DNA of 64,000 nucleotides from CAZRHR01 sp964578885 (GTDB taxonomy: Bacteria > Bacteroidota > Bacteroidia > CAIKAF01), in the NCBI GenBank assembly GCA_964578885.1, contig CAZOEO010000016.1, positions 1 to 64,000 on the forward strand, in the 5' to 3' direction. Shown here in pieces: positions 45,474-54,895 of this stretch. A program made the position numbers and the translations under genes. Under the pieces are notes generated by a model. It worked only from the letters and a program-made list of their open reading frames with translations, was not told where the DNA came from and did no database searches. The first letter of the stretch is position 1. Every line of letters begins with the position of its first letter.

Positions 45474-47246
45474 ATGACAAAGCAAACGGCCCTCATCCTA
45501 CCTTTAGTTTTGATTTGTGCCATTTCTTTTCATCCTCTGGTCGCACAAATTAAACATCGGCAAAATACGTGGAATTGGGCGGGGTTTACTGCGCCGGATA
45601 TAACCGTTCCTCAAGTTTGGGAGAATGAGCCTTTGGTCATTATAGAGGCGGCATTCACTCTTCAGCCATTGAAAAACCAGGTGCAGGGATATCTGCGTCT
45701 AAAATTTCAACAGGAAGACGGCATTCTGCGCGGCAATGCTTTTACTTTTCCGTACAACCCGGATCCACTGTATTTCAATTTACTCACCCCAGACTTTTTG
45801 CCTCCCGTTTTTGCAGGAGAAGGGCTGAGTCTACTTGCAGGTCGTAACCTTTCTTCGTTCACCCCTACCCCACTGATGTTTTTAGAAAAAAAAGTCCATC
45901 CGCAAGGCGTACGAGGTTACCTTCATCAAGTCGCCATTCGGGAATTAGAAGCACCGGCAGAAGTTGAACTGGTCTTTCAACACCCTATGTTCATGCATCC
46001 ACGATGGTTGCTTTTGTTCCCGTGGCCTTGTATAAAAGCTGAAATGGTGGTGGAATGGCCCGGTGATCTTTCGCCTTTTGTTGTTCCCATTTCCCCGGTG
46101 AAACAGACCTTCCGCATAGATCAGCAACATCATTTCGTTTGGGAAAACCTACCTGCTCATTCATCCATTTTGCCCCTCACTCGTCCGGAGAAAATACCAG
46201 GCATTCAATGGATTCAGCCCTCACATCAGTGGTTCGCTTTGTTTGGAGATGCAGTTCGCGCCCGGCCACAACCGGCTTCTTTGCTTTACGGAACACCTAC
46301 CGATGCCTATCATGCGAAACTCAATGAAGTAGGCCGACAACATGGCTTTTTATCGCCGGATACCCCGCTGATTCAGAAACTGAGAGCCGTGCATTCTTTT
46401 TTACAAAAACTGCATTATAAGCCAGATAGTCTGGAAAAAAAGAGCAGATCGCTAGATCAGTCCAAATATTATGTGCGCAAAGACACCCTTCGGGAAAAAG
46501 ACGTGCTCAAAGTCACGGAAGACTTATTGTACCGGATTCCAGCCAATCATTATTTGCTTTTTACCCGACCAAACTGGATGGCAGGCGCCCCGATAAAAGG
46601 AAGCAAGGAAATCTTCGCATTGTCGGCCCTTTTGGTTTGCGACGGCAAAGACAGCCTTATTTTTTGGCCGAGGTGGAACAATTTAAGTCGACCTGTGCAC
46701 GAAATCCCCTATTATCTGGAGGGCGCATGGGCGTTGTTGGTTCCCAGAAGTTTGGATTGGCCTGAATATCATCAGCGTGAAACACAGGCGAAGTTTCAGT
46801 GGATTCGGCTGCCCGTGAATTCGGAACCACCTGTGGCAAAATTGAACATCCATCTTTTTAAAACGCCCCAGGGTGCATGGACAGGCGAGGTTCGTGGAGA
46901 AGGCATCTGGAAAAACTGGCATCCGTTTTCTGATCCATGGCTTTGGTCACCGCCCGTTTTACCCGGATTCTATTCTGATGCAGAGATGCGCGCCTGGCCT
47001 TGGAATCCAGGACCTGAAAACACACCACTACCCGTACGATACCAAGAAACATGGATTATTTCTGGTCTCCCTGCCGACATGCCACCCTCATTGGAGGACT
47101 GCGGATGTAAGTCCCTCCAAACCAATAGATCCGGAAACTGGGAATTTGTTTTTGAAGAAAAGGAAAATTCAGGAAATGAGGCCGATCGGGAAATTCGGCG
47201 CTGCGTCCTACGTGGTTTAAAACAAATGCTCGGGATAAGAAGCTAA
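45474..47246 (+). CDS. Secreted protein, possibly DUF3857/transglutaminase-like
   Basis: 590 aa with a signal peptide (ends HPLVAQ). The plan resembles DUF3857 proteins: an N-terminal beta domain (about 40-250), a central helical part (SPDTPLIQKLRAVHSFLQKL), and a C-terminal beta domain. The central Cys-His-Asp active site is not evident (ALLVCDGKDSLIF has one Cys but no partner), so if related it is probably inactive. Substrate and role unknown. Co-directional with the PhoD-like gene; its 3' end overlaps the hydrolase gene by 30 bp. Confidence 0.6.
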   Translation: MTKQTALILPLVLICAISFHPLVAQIKHRQNTWNWAGFTAPDITVPQVWENEPLVIIEAAFTLQPLKNQVQGYLRLKFQQEDGILRGNAFTFPYNPDPLYFNLLTPDFLPPVFAGEGLSLLAGRNLSSFTPTPLMFLEKKVHPQGVRGYLHQVAIRELEAPAEVELVFQHPMFMHPRWLLLFPWPCIKAEMVVEWPGDLSPFVVPISPVKQTFRIDQQHHFVWENLPAHSSILPLTRPEKIPGIQWIQPSHQWFALFGDAVRARPQPASLLYGTPTDAYHAKLNEVGRQHGFLSPDTPLIQKLRAVHSFLQKLHYKPDSLEKKSRSLDQSKYYVRKDTLREKDVLKVTEDLLYRIPANHYLLFTRPNWMAGAPIKGSKEIFALSALLVCDGKDSLIFWPRWNNLSRPVHEIPYYLEGAWALLVPRSLDWPEYHQRETQAKFQWIRLPVNSEPPVAKLNIHLFKTPQGAWTGEVRGEGIWKNWHPFSDPWLWSPPVLPGFYSDAEMRAWPWNPGPENTPLPVRYQETWIISGLPADMPPSLEDCGCKSLQTNRSGNWEFVFEEKENSGNEADREIRRCVLRGLKQMLGIRS

Positions 47247-47888
47247 AGGGTGCTTTACTTTGGGCAAAATCTGTAAAGACGCTTCCGGATGCTTTAGCCA
47301 GCGGAAAGCCGTCAGAGTTTGTTCGGCGGTCGCCATGCGATCCCGATCTCCAGTAACGAGTGCTAGAGGCACCTTTACCTGAGGGAGCCAATGTTCCGGG
47401 TCGGGGGCTTTTTCTCCCAGAAATTGCATCATTTCACCAGTAAGCAAGCAAAGAGATTTCCACGACATGGCACCATGCTGCCATTGCAATTGTTCGACAA
47501 AAGCGGGCGCTTTATCCATCAGATGATCCGGATGCACTTTCTCGGCTTCTTCGTGCGCAAAATCGGCATTCCAAATCCACCGGGTGGCCATGGCCGTTAC
47601 ACGGACAACCTCATCCGGATAGGCATGCGCCCAGCGTGCCGCCACATAACCTCCGAAGCTATACCCCACCAAAGCGATGCGCCGATTCGGATATTGTTGA
47701 AAAAGCCGCTCACGTGCTTCTTCCATCAGCGTATCCGGCAAAAAATCTGAGCAGGTAAAAGGCGCGTGACCGTGTCCGGCAAAATCTAAAGCCACAGATT
47801 CATGGGGCGCCATGGTTACTTTCTGTTGCCAATCTGACGCAGACCCTAATGCACCATGGAGGTAAACGATAAGATCAGGATGGGTCAC
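47217..47888 (-). CDS. Alpha/beta hydrolase
   Basis: About 223 aa, MenH-like size. Oxyanion motif YLHGALGSASDW, nucleophile elbow ALVGYSFGGYVAARW, acid in LVTGDRDRMATAE, His in ILPKVKHPLASYP. Substrate unknown. I choose the GTG at 47888 (MTHPDLIVYLHG), which overlaps the upstream glycosyltransferase by only 14 bp; ATGs at 47930 and 47951 would overlap it by 56-77 bp. Confidence 0.8.
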   Translation of the reverse strand: MTHPDLIVYLHGALGSASDWQQKVTMAPHESVALDFAGHGHAPFTCSDFLPDTLMEEARERLFQQYPNRRIALVGYSFGGYVAARWAHAYPDEVVRVTAMATRWIWNADFAHEEAEKVHPDHLMDKAPAFVEQLQWQHGAMSWKSLCLLTGEMMQFLGEKAPDPEHWLPQVKVPLALVTGDRDRMATAEQTLTAFRWLKHPEASLQILPKVKHPLASYPEHLF

Positions 47889-48861
47889 CAAGGGTTTCTT
47901 TGATTTTATAGATATTCCGGTCTGGGGCATTGCGCGCCACCAGTTCGGCAATAAAGCCAGCTAAAAACAATTGGGTACCAAGAATCATGGCGACCAATGC
48001 GAGGTAAAAAAATGGACTCTGGGTGATTCGTTCCGCTTCTTTCCCAAGTCCCCAAACCATGTATAATTTATAAAAACCGAGCCAAAGGGCCGATAAAAAA
48101 CCTCCGAAAAACACCAATGCGCCCATGGCTCCGAAAAAGTGCATGGGCTTCTTGGAAAAGCGGGTTACAAAGGTGATCGACAATAAATCTAAAAATCCAT
48201 TCACAAAACGCTCCAGGCCGAATTTAGATGAGCCATATTTTCTGGCCTGATGCTGCACCACCTTTTCCCCAATTTTTTTAAACCCAGACCATTTGGCCAA
48301 CACCGGAATATAGCGGTGCATTTCGCCATACACCTCAATATTTTTAACTACATCATGTCTGTAGGCTTTGAGGCCGCAATTGAAATCATGGAGGGAAATA
48401 CCCGACATTTTCCGGGTCGCATAATTAAATAATTTAGTGGGCAGGGTTTTTGAAATGGGATCGTATCGTTTTTGTTTCCAGCCGGAAATTAAGTCGAAGC
48501 CCTCTTCTGCTATAAGCTTATACAATTCGGGGATTTCATCTGGTGAATCCTGCAGGTCGGCGTCCATGGTGATGACCACCCGTCCTCTGGCGGCTTCAAA
48601 TCCGACATTGAGCGCGCCGGATTTCCCATAATTTCTGCGAAAAGAAATGCCACGAATGGCAGGATTTTGAGCGGACAAGGTTCGTATCACGGCCCATGAG
48701 CCATCGGTAGAGCCATCGTCTACCAATATGATTTCGTAGGAATACTGGTGCTTTGTACACACCCGATGAATCCAATCCGTTAATTCGGGCAAAGATTCCT
48801 CCTCATTAAAGAGTGGAATGACCAGGGAAATATCCACCGGATAGTAATTTGGCTGTGACAT
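47875..48861 (-). CDS. GT2 family glycosyltransferase (DPM1/GtrB-like)
   Basis: 328 aa. A cytosolic GT-A domain (about 1-235) with VIPLFNEEESLPELTDW, ILVDDGSTDGSW, FRRNYGKSGALNVGFEAARG and the metal-binding DADLQDSPDE is followed by two TM helices (GALVFFGGFLSALWLGFY and FFYLALVAMILGTQLFLAGF). Typical of polyisoprenyl-phosphate sugar transferases that pass a hexose to undecaprenyl-phosphate for surface glycans. Followed by the hydrolase gene with overlap. Confidence 0.92.
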   Translation of the reverse strand: MSQPNYYPVDISLVIPLFNEEESLPELTDWIHRVCTKHQYSYEIILVDDGSTDGSWAVIRTLSAQNPAIRGISFRRNYGKSGALNVGFEAARGRVVITMDADLQDSPDEIPELYKLIAEEGFDLISGWKQKRYDPISKTLPTKLFNYATRKMSGISLHDFNCGLKAYRHDVVKNIEVYGEMHRYIPVLAKWSGFKKIGEKVVQHQARKYGSSKFGLERFVNGFLDLLSITFVTRFSKKPMHFFGAMGALVFFGGFLSALWLGFYKLYMVWGLGKEAERITQSPFFYLALVAMILGTQLFLAGFIAELVARNAPDRNIYKIKETLGDPS

Positions 48862-48868
48862 AGCGTTA

Positions 48869-48876
48869 CAAAAATA
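48869..48876 (-). promoter_or_regulatory. -7 promoter box of the GT2 gene
   Basis: TATTTTTG on the minus strand, 7 nt before the ATG, immediately after the T-tract of the preceding terminator. Confidence 0.45.
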
Positions 48877-48880
48877 AAAA

Positions 48881-48914
48881 AAAGTCCTGCCCCCGAACAG
48901 GAAGCAGGACTTTT
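48881..48914 (-). terminator. Terminator of the methyltransferase gene
   Basis: Minus strand: AAAGTCCTGC pairs with GCAGGACTTT around a 13-nt loop, followed by a long T tract; 19 bp after the stop at 48933. Confidence 0.9.
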
Positions 48915-48932
48915 ATATCCTAATACACCGGA

Positions 48933-50150
48933 TTAAATGGCGGGAATTTCCACATCGAAAGGACGCACATTTTTGAAATCCATGCGTTCTCCGAGATTAT
49001 TTCTGCCAATGTAACGGTTACGATCTACAGAGTTCAGGTTTTTGTGAGCGGTAATGGCCCAGCAGGTAGAGGATCCCTGGCGTGCAACAATCACAGACCA
49101 GTAAAGGAAAACCTCCCACAAACGGTACCACCATTCGCCGTACGTTTTCAGTACATACTCTTTGTTAGATTCCCAGTTCAGGTACCAGCGGTGCAAGGTA
49201 TGTGAATAGTGAATACCGAGGTTTTCAACCGATTGTACTTCAAAGTTGTTTTCTTGAAGACGCTGAACCAACCAGGCCAGAGGCGTGGAAGCATCTGCCC
49301 CGGAGAAAATATACTGGTTCATGAACAATCCCCATGACAAATCTTCCCAGTGCGGACCTTTTGCTAAAAGTCCCGGGTTGGCGCGAAGACCAGCTTGCTG
49401 GATGTAGAAGAATCCATCATCTTCCAATTTGTCGTAGATGTTCTTAATGAACGTGCTGAATTTGCGAAGACCAACGTGCTCACCCATTTCCAGACAAGTA
49501 ATCTGATTGAATTTCAGATTATTCTTTCCGGGAGTAATCATGTCACGATAATCCATTCTTTGGATACGAGCGCGGTGAGAAACGCCATGAGCAGCAATTT
49601 GCTTGTTGCCGTGGTCGGTTCCGTCTTGTGCAAGGGTAATGCCGGTAGAATCTGTGCCGTAGTATTTGGAAGCATAAGCCACCAATGTACCCCAGCCGCA
49701 GCCGATGTCCAAATGGCGGTCACCTGGCTTCATGTGCAATTTATCGCAAACCTTGGTCATTTTGCGATCCTGCGCTTGCTCGAGGGTTTCGATATTGGGA
49801 TCTGACCAGAAGCCTGAGGTATAAATCATTCTTGGCCCGAGGAAGGAAGCAAAAAAGTCGTTTCCACGATCGTAGTGTTCGCGTACAATTCTTTCATCCT
49901 GACTTTTAGAGTGGATTAACACTTCTGGAATCATTCGGCTGAAAAAGAACTTCACATGACGGGAGGTCAGACGAAAATCGAAATAGTCGTTCCGAAGTTC
50001 CATGAAGGTAGCAAAATCGCCTTGGACATCGACCCGTCCGGCAATATAATCTTCTACAAATTCAGAAAAAGCAGGGCGCTTTCCCTTGGCGTACTTGTTT
50101 CCCATGGCAGGGGTACGCGTAACGATAAAATCAAGCGGATGTTGACTCAT
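48933..50150 (-). CDS. Cyclopropane-fatty-acid/sphingolipid C9-methyltransferase-like enzyme
   Basis: 405 aa SAM-dependent lipid methyltransferase of the Cfa family. VREHYDRGNDFFASFLGPRM and MIYTSGFWS precede the SAM motif HLDIGCGWGTLVAYASKYYG; then GITLAQDGT, MDYRDM, ITCLEMGEHVG, and QYIFSGADASTPLAW, LGIHYSHTLHRWYLNW, ARQGSSTCWAIT. The wording of these blocks is closer to my memory of fungal sphingolipid C9-methyltransferases than to E. coli Cfa. The reaction could be lipid cyclopropanation or chain methylation of sphingolipids, which many Bacteroidota make. Followed by a terminator. A degenerate copy of the fad palindrome lies 25 bp upstream. Confidence 0.85.
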   Translation of the reverse strand: MSQHPLDFIVTRTPAMGNKYAKGKRPAFSEFVEDYIAGRVDVQGDFATFMELRNDYFDFRLTSRHVKFFFSRMIPEVLIHSKSQDERIVREHYDRGNDFFASFLGPRMIYTSGFWSDPNIETLEQAQDRKMTKVCDKLHMKPGDRHLDIGCGWGTLVAYASKYYGTDSTGITLAQDGTDHGNKQIAAHGVSHRARIQRMDYRDMITPGKNNLKFNQITCLEMGEHVGLRKFSTFIKNIYDKLEDDGFFYIQQAGLRANPGLLAKGPHWEDLSWGLFMNQYIFSGADASTPLAWLVQRLQENNFEVQSVENLGIHYSHTLHRWYLNWESNKEYVLKTYGEWWYRLWEVFLYWSVIVARQGSSTCWAITAHKNLNSVDRNRYIGRNNLGERMDFKNVRPFDVEIPAI

Positions 50151-50175
50151 TGTGCAACGTGATAATTGTTAAAAA

Positions 50176-50189
50176 GTGTATAAACATAC
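50176..50189. promoter_or_regulatory. Degenerate match to the fad palindrome
   Basis: GTGTATAAACATAC matches GTATGAAAACATAC at 10-11 of 14 positions and keeps the right arm CATAC exactly. It lies 25 bp upstream of the lipid methyltransferase ATG. Weak on its own. Confidence 0.25.
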
Positions 50190-50299
50190 GGTTTTTCCGT
50201 ACACCACAAACCCGAAACAAACAGATTTATTGCATTTTCCATTTTTCGGGATTTGTTCATTTTCAGCCAAAATTAATCTAATAAACTGATTATCAAAAA

Positions 50300-50329
50300 A
50301 AAACCAGCTCATTGTGATGAACTGGTTTT
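50300..50329 (-). terminator. Terminator of the small barrel gene
   Basis: AAAACCAG (50300-50307) pairs with CTGGTTTT (50322-50329); inner TCAT/ATGA extends the stem around loop TGTG. On the minus strand a T tract follows. Confidence 0.8.
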
Positions 50330-50349
50330 CAAAATAATTTATGTTTAGA

Positions 50350-50865
50350 TTAATCTCTACTTCCGATAAAGTAGTGTACACCTACATTAAAAGTGATGGC
50401 ACCATTCTCCAAACCTCTGAAAAATAGAGGATTTCTTACACTAAAATCCATAAGCCATTTGTCCTTGATAAAGGCACGTGTACCAATGGTTGGCATCAGA
50501 AATAAACCTTCACGTTCGAAGAAAGCCCCCCCCACATCACAGCCAACATAAGGCAAAATGTTGCCAAGTGGCTGCTGGTATTCGGCATGAAAAGAAACAG
50601 TAAGGCTGTTTAAATCTTCATGAAAACGACCAGTGGGACCCATTTTCCCTGGTTCAAAACCAAAAACGTGACCTACTTTGGCTCCAATTCCTAGGCGCTC
50701 CCAAAAATGTACATTATACTCAATATTGGTGGTAAAATATCCGGAATAGCCTTCTACTAAAGCAGGACCAAAGCCTACATTTCCACCTATAAGATGCTGC
50801 GCGTTAACAGTGGTTCCCCATGCAGTTGCTGCCGTAATCAGGGAGGCCAGTAAGAATTTTCTCAT
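50350..50865 (-). CDS. Small outer-membrane beta-barrel protein
   Basis: 171 aa. Signal peptide (MRKFLLASLITAATAWGTTV, cleaved near NAQ), then alternating-hydrophobic strands with turns, about eight strands (NVGFGPALVEGYSGYFTTN, LTVSFHAEYQQPLG, FNVGVHYFIG at the end). Size fits an OmpX/OmpW-like 8-stranded barrel. No family identified. Confidence 0.65.
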   Translation of the reverse strand: MRKFLLASLITAATAWGTTVNAQHLIGGNVGFGPALVEGYSGYFTTNIEYNVHFWERLGIGAKVGHVFGFEPGKMGPTGRFHEDLNSLTVSFHAEYQQPLGNILPYVGCDVGGAFFEREGLFLMPTIGTRAFIKDKWLMDFSVRNPLFFRGLENGAITFNVGVHYFIGSRD

Positions 50866-50965
50866 GTGTAGTTTTTCTTAAACTTGGATGAATCTTGAAA
50901 GGAAATACAGACATTTGCAGTCCAAGATTCTTGGCAAATATCTAAAATCATTTAAATAAAACCTA

Positions 50966-51715
50966 ATGGGTAAATTAAAAATAATACTGCTAAGGCATGG
51001 TCAAAGTCAATGGAATAAGGAAAATCGCTTTACCGGTTGGGAAAACGTTCCCTTATCCGAAGTGGGTGTCCTGGAGGCCAAAGAAGCAGGTAAATTGATG
51101 AAAGAAGCAGGTTTGGTGCCACAATATGCCTTTACCTCTTATTTAAAAAGAGCCATTAAAACTTGTTGGCTCGCCCTAGAGGAAATGGACCTCATGCATA
51201 TTCCCGTGGAAAAAGACTGGCGTTTAAATGAAAAACATTACGGAAATCTGCAAGGTTTAAATAAATCTGAAACAGCTGCAAAATACGGAGAAGAGCAAGT
51301 GCTTCTGTGGCGCAGGGCCTTCGACGTAGCTCCACCCGCTCTGGACAACAGCGACCCGCGCTTCCCCGGCAACCAAACCATGTATCAAGGCATCGACACC
51401 GCTCAGTTGCCCCATACCGAATCTTTACAAGATACCATTCAACGTCTGCTACCACTTTGGAAAAATCAAATTTTACCCAAAGCAAAAGAACACGGCACCA
51501 TTCTCATCACAGCACACGGCAACAGCTTACGGGGCGTCGTCAAAGAATTGAAAGGATTGTCTGCCGAAGACATCTTACAAGTGAATATTCCTACCGGTAT
51601 TCCCTATTTATTCGAATTAGATGAATCCTTCCAGGTGATTCAAGACAAATACCTGATAGACGAAGCAACTCTGGCAGAACGCATGGAAGCGGTAGCCTCC
51701 CAAGGAAAAGCTTAA
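50966..51715 (+). CDS. gpmA: 2,3-bisphosphoglycerate-dependent phosphoglycerate mutase
   Basis: 249 aa. Interconverts 3- and 2-phosphoglycerate through a phosphohistidine. LLRHGQSQWNKENRFTGWEN carries the catalytic His; WRLNEKHYGNLQGLNKSETA and DVAPPALD are dPGM signatures, and ITAHGNSLRGVVK the second His. First of four co-directional genes (gpmA, phosphatase, AAA, recQ) with 0-4 bp spacers. Confidence 0.95.
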   Translation: MGKLKIILLRHGQSQWNKENRFTGWENVPLSEVGVLEAKEAGKLMKEAGLVPQYAFTSYLKRAIKTCWLALEEMDLMHIPVEKDWRLNEKHYGNLQGLNKSETAAKYGEEQVLLWRRAFDVAPPALDNSDPRFPGNQTMYQGIDTAQLPHTESLQDTIQRLLPLWKNQILPKAKEHGTILITAHGNSLRGVVKELKGLSAEDILQVNIPTGIPYLFELDESFQVIQDKYLIDEATLAERMEAVASQGKA

Positions 51716-51719
51716 TCAT

Positions 51720-52445
51720 ATGCGAACCTGGGCCATTGGAGATGTGCACGGTTGCGGGAAAACACTGGATAAACTTGTCCAGCGTATGGAACTAATCCAG
51801 GGAGATAAAGTTATCTTTCTTGGTGACCTTATAGACCGTGGGCATGCACACCGGCAAGTGCAAGAAACCATTGAATCTCTTCTGAAAAATGGAATTCAGT
51901 TGGTCATCCTGCGAGGCAATCATGAAGAAGGTTTCCTCCATGCATGCGCAGAGGCACATCTAAAGGATAAAAAAACATGGCTTAGAAAAAAAGTCATCGT
52001 TCGGCAAGCCACACACCATTGGATGCAATGGGGAGGCGACACCTTCCTTAGGGAATATGGCGCCGTCTTTCCGGAACAACTCCCGGATTGGTGGAAAAAC
52101 ATGGCTGAAACCAGTCAATTTTATCACATGCACGACCAAGCTTACCTGGTTCATGCCGGTTTCAACTTTCAGGAACCAGATTTCCTTTCCGACACCCATG
52201 CCATGCTTTGGATAAGAGAATTTACTCCTAATTTAGACGCCACTGAAGGAAGAATCATCATTCACGGGCATGTACCTGTGCATGAAGACCTGATTCGGCA
52301 AACTGCGGATGCGCCGCCCGAACAGTTTGGATTTATCGACATCGACAATGGAGCGGTTTATCCCGGGAAAACAGGCATGGGTCAGTTGGTGGCGTTGGAA
52401 ATTGCCTCCAGAAAACTTATTTTTCAACCTTGTATAGACTTATGA
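51720..52445 (+). CDS. PPP-family metallophosphoesterase
   Basis: 241 aa. All PPP motifs present: AIGDVHGCGKTLDKL (GDxHG), VIFLGDLIDRGHAH (GDxxDRG), VILRGNHEEGFL (GNHE), IIIHGHVPV. Similar to bacterial Ser/Thr protein phosphatases of the PrpA group or to Ap4A hydrolase-like enzymes; substrate not fixed. Overlaps the AAA gene by ATGA. Confidence 0.9.
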   Translation: MRTWAIGDVHGCGKTLDKLVQRMELIQGDKVIFLGDLIDRGHAHRQVQETIESLLKNGIQLVILRGNHEEGFLHACAEAHLKDKKTWLRKKVIVRQATHHWMQWGGDTFLREYGAVFPEQLPDWWKNMAETSQFYHMHDQAYLVHAGFNFQEPDFLSDTHAMLWIREFTPNLDATEGRIIIHGHVPVHEDLIRQTADAPPEQFGFIDIDNGAVYPGKTGMGQLVALEIASRKLIFQPCIDL

Positions 52446-52978
52446 AGACCAAAGGCCATATTATTACCGGCGCGCCGGGCACCGGCAAAACGTCCCTTAT
52501 CGATGCGTTTCAGGCCTTGGGATTTGAGGTTTTACCCGAAATTTCCAGAGAAATCCTGATACAGGAGAAAGCACAAGGAGGAGAAGCGCTTCCCTGGGTA
52601 AACCATGAAGCATTTCATCAGGCCGTTTTAGACGGACGTATCCAACAATACGAAACTTCCCAACAATTGCCGGCACCCGTATTTCTAGACCGCGGTGTAC
52701 CCGACTCATTTGCATATCTGCTGGCCGAAGGCGTGCCCGTGAGCGAAAATGATTTCCGATGGCTGAAACAATTTGAATATGCGTCCGTAGTATTCATCAC
52801 GCCGCCCTGGAAAGAAATTTATCATGGAGATGAAGAAAGATGGGAAACATTTGAACATGCCCAACGAATTCATGAAGCCTTGGTAGAAGTCTATACCCGG
52901 TTGGATTTTCAAGTGGATATTTTACCCAAAGTGCCTATTCCACAACGAATTGATTACATTTTAGAACAAATTCGCTGA
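52442..52978 (+). CDS. AAA_28-type P-loop NTPase
   Basis: About 178 aa. P-loop IITGAPGTGKTSLIDAF at the start, then LPEISREIL and FLDRGVPDSFAYLL (lid and Walker B equivalent), a layout shared with AAA_28/NadR-like kinases. Function unknown. ATG at 52442 forms ATGA with the phosphatase stop; recQ begins 2 bp after its stop. Confidence 0.82.
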   Translation: MKTKGHIITGAPGTGKTSLIDAFQALGFEVLPEISREILIQEKAQGGEALPWVNHEAFHQAVLDGRIQQYETSQQLPAPVFLDRGVPDSFAYLLAEGVPVSENDFRWLKQFEYASVVFITPPWKEIYHGDEERWETFEHAQRIHEALVEVYTRLDFQVDILPKVPIPQRIDYILEQIR

Positions 52979-52980
52979 CC

Positions 52981-54846
52981 TTGGATCAACTGAAACAGCT
53001 GCTCCTTACCCACTGGGGATACCCAGATTTCCGTCCTAACCAACGCCAGATCATCGAATCCGTTTTACACGGAAAAGATACCCTTGCCCTTTTGCCCACC
53101 GGAGGCGGAAAAAGCATTTGTTTCCAAATTCCTATTCTGGCAAAACCAGGACTGGGTTTGGTGATTTCGCCCCTCATTGCCCTCATGAAAGATCAGGTGC
53201 ACCAGCTGAAGAAACGAGGCTTGCCCGCGGCGGCGCTCACTTCCGACCTGCACTTCCGGGAAGTAGAAACTATACTGAACCAAGCCAAACATGAAAAAAT
53301 AAAATTTCTATATCTCTCTCCGGAAAAATTAGGCCAACCCCATTTTCAGGAAATGCTAAGTCATTTTTCCATCAACCTGATTGCGGTAGACGAGGCTCAC
53401 TGCATTTCGCAATGGGGCTACGATTTTCGTCCTTCTTACCTGCGTATTTCCGAGCTTAGGTCCTGGATGCCGCAAGTTCCGGTGATGGCGCTTACGGCTA
53501 CCGCCACACCGGAAGTGGTGCAGGATATTCAGGAGAAATTGTCCTTCCGGCAGAACAATGTATTTAAACAGTCTTTCGCCCGTAAGAATTTATCTTACAG
53601 AGTTTTACACACCACTCAAAAAAAAGCAGCCTGTTTACGTTATCTGGAAAAAATTCCAGGTTCAGCCATTTTATATTCCAGAAGTCGTGGCCAAACCAAA
53701 GCCTGGTCAGATTGGCTGAATGCCGAAGGAATTTCCGCTACCTTTTACCATGCGGGCTTGCCGGCCGCGCAGCGACAAGAAAGGCAAGAAGCCTGGATTC
53801 AAAATAAAGTTCGTGTCATGGTGGCCACCAATGCATTTGGCATGGGCATCGATAAACCAGATGTGCGGTTGGTGCTTCACATGGATTTACCCGACACACC
53901 GGAAGCGTATTTTCAAGAAGCAGGAAGAGCAGGAAGAGACGAAAAGCCTGCCCTCGCCTATTTACTCACGCATGCGAACGAAATACAGCCCTTCAGAGAA
54001 AGGGTTTTGTCCGCATTCCCTTCTCTGGAAGACGTACAAAAAGTTTATGCAGCCATTTTTAACCATGCAGGAGTAAGTGAAGGATACGGTCAAGGCCTTC
54101 GCATTCCGCTTCCACTTGGATCTCTCATGCAACAAACGGGGATTCCCACCGCCACCTGGGTGGCCACCTTGCAGTTGCTGGAAAAAGAAGGATACTGGCA
54201 AATGCAGGATGGCAACTTTGTACAAAGCACGCTTTTTGTAGATGTAAGTCCTTCTACTTACCGGCAAACCAACTTATCTCCCAAGGAGGAAGAACTAAAA
54301 GAATTGTTGCCGAGAATGTACGGTGGCCTGTTTGAAAAACCAATCAAAATCCGCGAAGACCTTATCGGAAAAAGATTGGGAAGAACTGAGGCAGAAGTAA
54401 AACAACTGCTCACCCAGCTTCAGCTTAAAAATCTATGGCAATACAAACCGGGCAATACGGAAGGCTTTACCCTCGTGTTTTTGCATGAAAGACAAGATCC
54501 CAAAAGTATTTTGCTTTCCGATACCTTTTACCATCAGCGAAAAGCCATGGCCTTAAAAAAAAGTGAGGCTATGCTGGATTATGCAGGAACAGAGCATAGC
54601 TGCCGAACCAACAAACTCCTTTCGTACTTTGGTGAAAAGCCCGAACAGCCTTGCGGAAGTTGCGATATTTGCGTAACAGAAGTGGTGCAATTAGAAGTGA
54701 ATCAAAGCTATCGCCTTCACGAAATCTGTCAGGTTTTCCCACACTTGCAGGCACAACATTATGCTGCCTTACGACCTTTGATCGACGAAGGTTATCTTGA
54801 AAAGATGGACCAGCAAATGTTAAAGGTGAAAAAAGCCTGGTGGTAA
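52981..54846 (+). CDS. recQ: ATP-dependent DNA helicase RecQ
   Basis: 621 aa. 3'-5' helicase in recombination and fork repair. Motifs: LALLPTGGGKSICFQIP (I), VDEAHCISQWGYDFRPSYL (II plus the RecQ aromatic loop), ALTATATPEV (III), FGMGIDKPDVR and AGRAGRDE (V, VI), and a zinc cluster HSCRTNKLLSYF...PCGSCDIC in the RQC region. No C-terminal HRDC domain is evident. Start is a TTG at 52981, 2 bp after the previous stop; no ATG fits. Confidence 0.93.
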   Translation: MDQLKQLLLTHWGYPDFRPNQRQIIESVLHGKDTLALLPTGGGKSICFQIPILAKPGLGLVISPLIALMKDQVHQLKKRGLPAAALTSDLHFREVETILNQAKHEKIKFLYLSPEKLGQPHFQEMLSHFSINLIAVDEAHCISQWGYDFRPSYLRISELRSWMPQVPVMALTATATPEVVQDIQEKLSFRQNNVFKQSFARKNLSYRVLHTTQKKAACLRYLEKIPGSAILYSRSRGQTKAWSDWLNAEGISATFYHAGLPAAQRQERQEAWIQNKVRVMVATNAFGMGIDKPDVRLVLHMDLPDTPEAYFQEAGRAGRDEKPALAYLLTHANEIQPFRERVLSAFPSLEDVQKVYAAIFNHAGVSEGYGQGLRIPLPLGSLMQQTGIPTATWVATLQLLEKEGYWQMQDGNFVQSTLFVDVSPSTYRQTNLSPKEEELKELLPRMYGGLFEKPIKIREDLIGKRLGRTEAEVKQLLTQLQLKNLWQYKPGNTEGFTLVFLHERQDPKSILLSDTFYHQRKAMALKKSEAMLDYAGTEHSCRTNKLLSYFGEKPEQPCGSCDICVTEVVQLEVNQSYRLHEICQVFPHLQAQHYAALRPLIDEGYLEKMDQQMLKVKKAWW

Positions 54847-54895
54847 GTGAGGTGGAAAGTAGAATATGGGAAAAAGCGAAAGAAAAAAGAATCCC

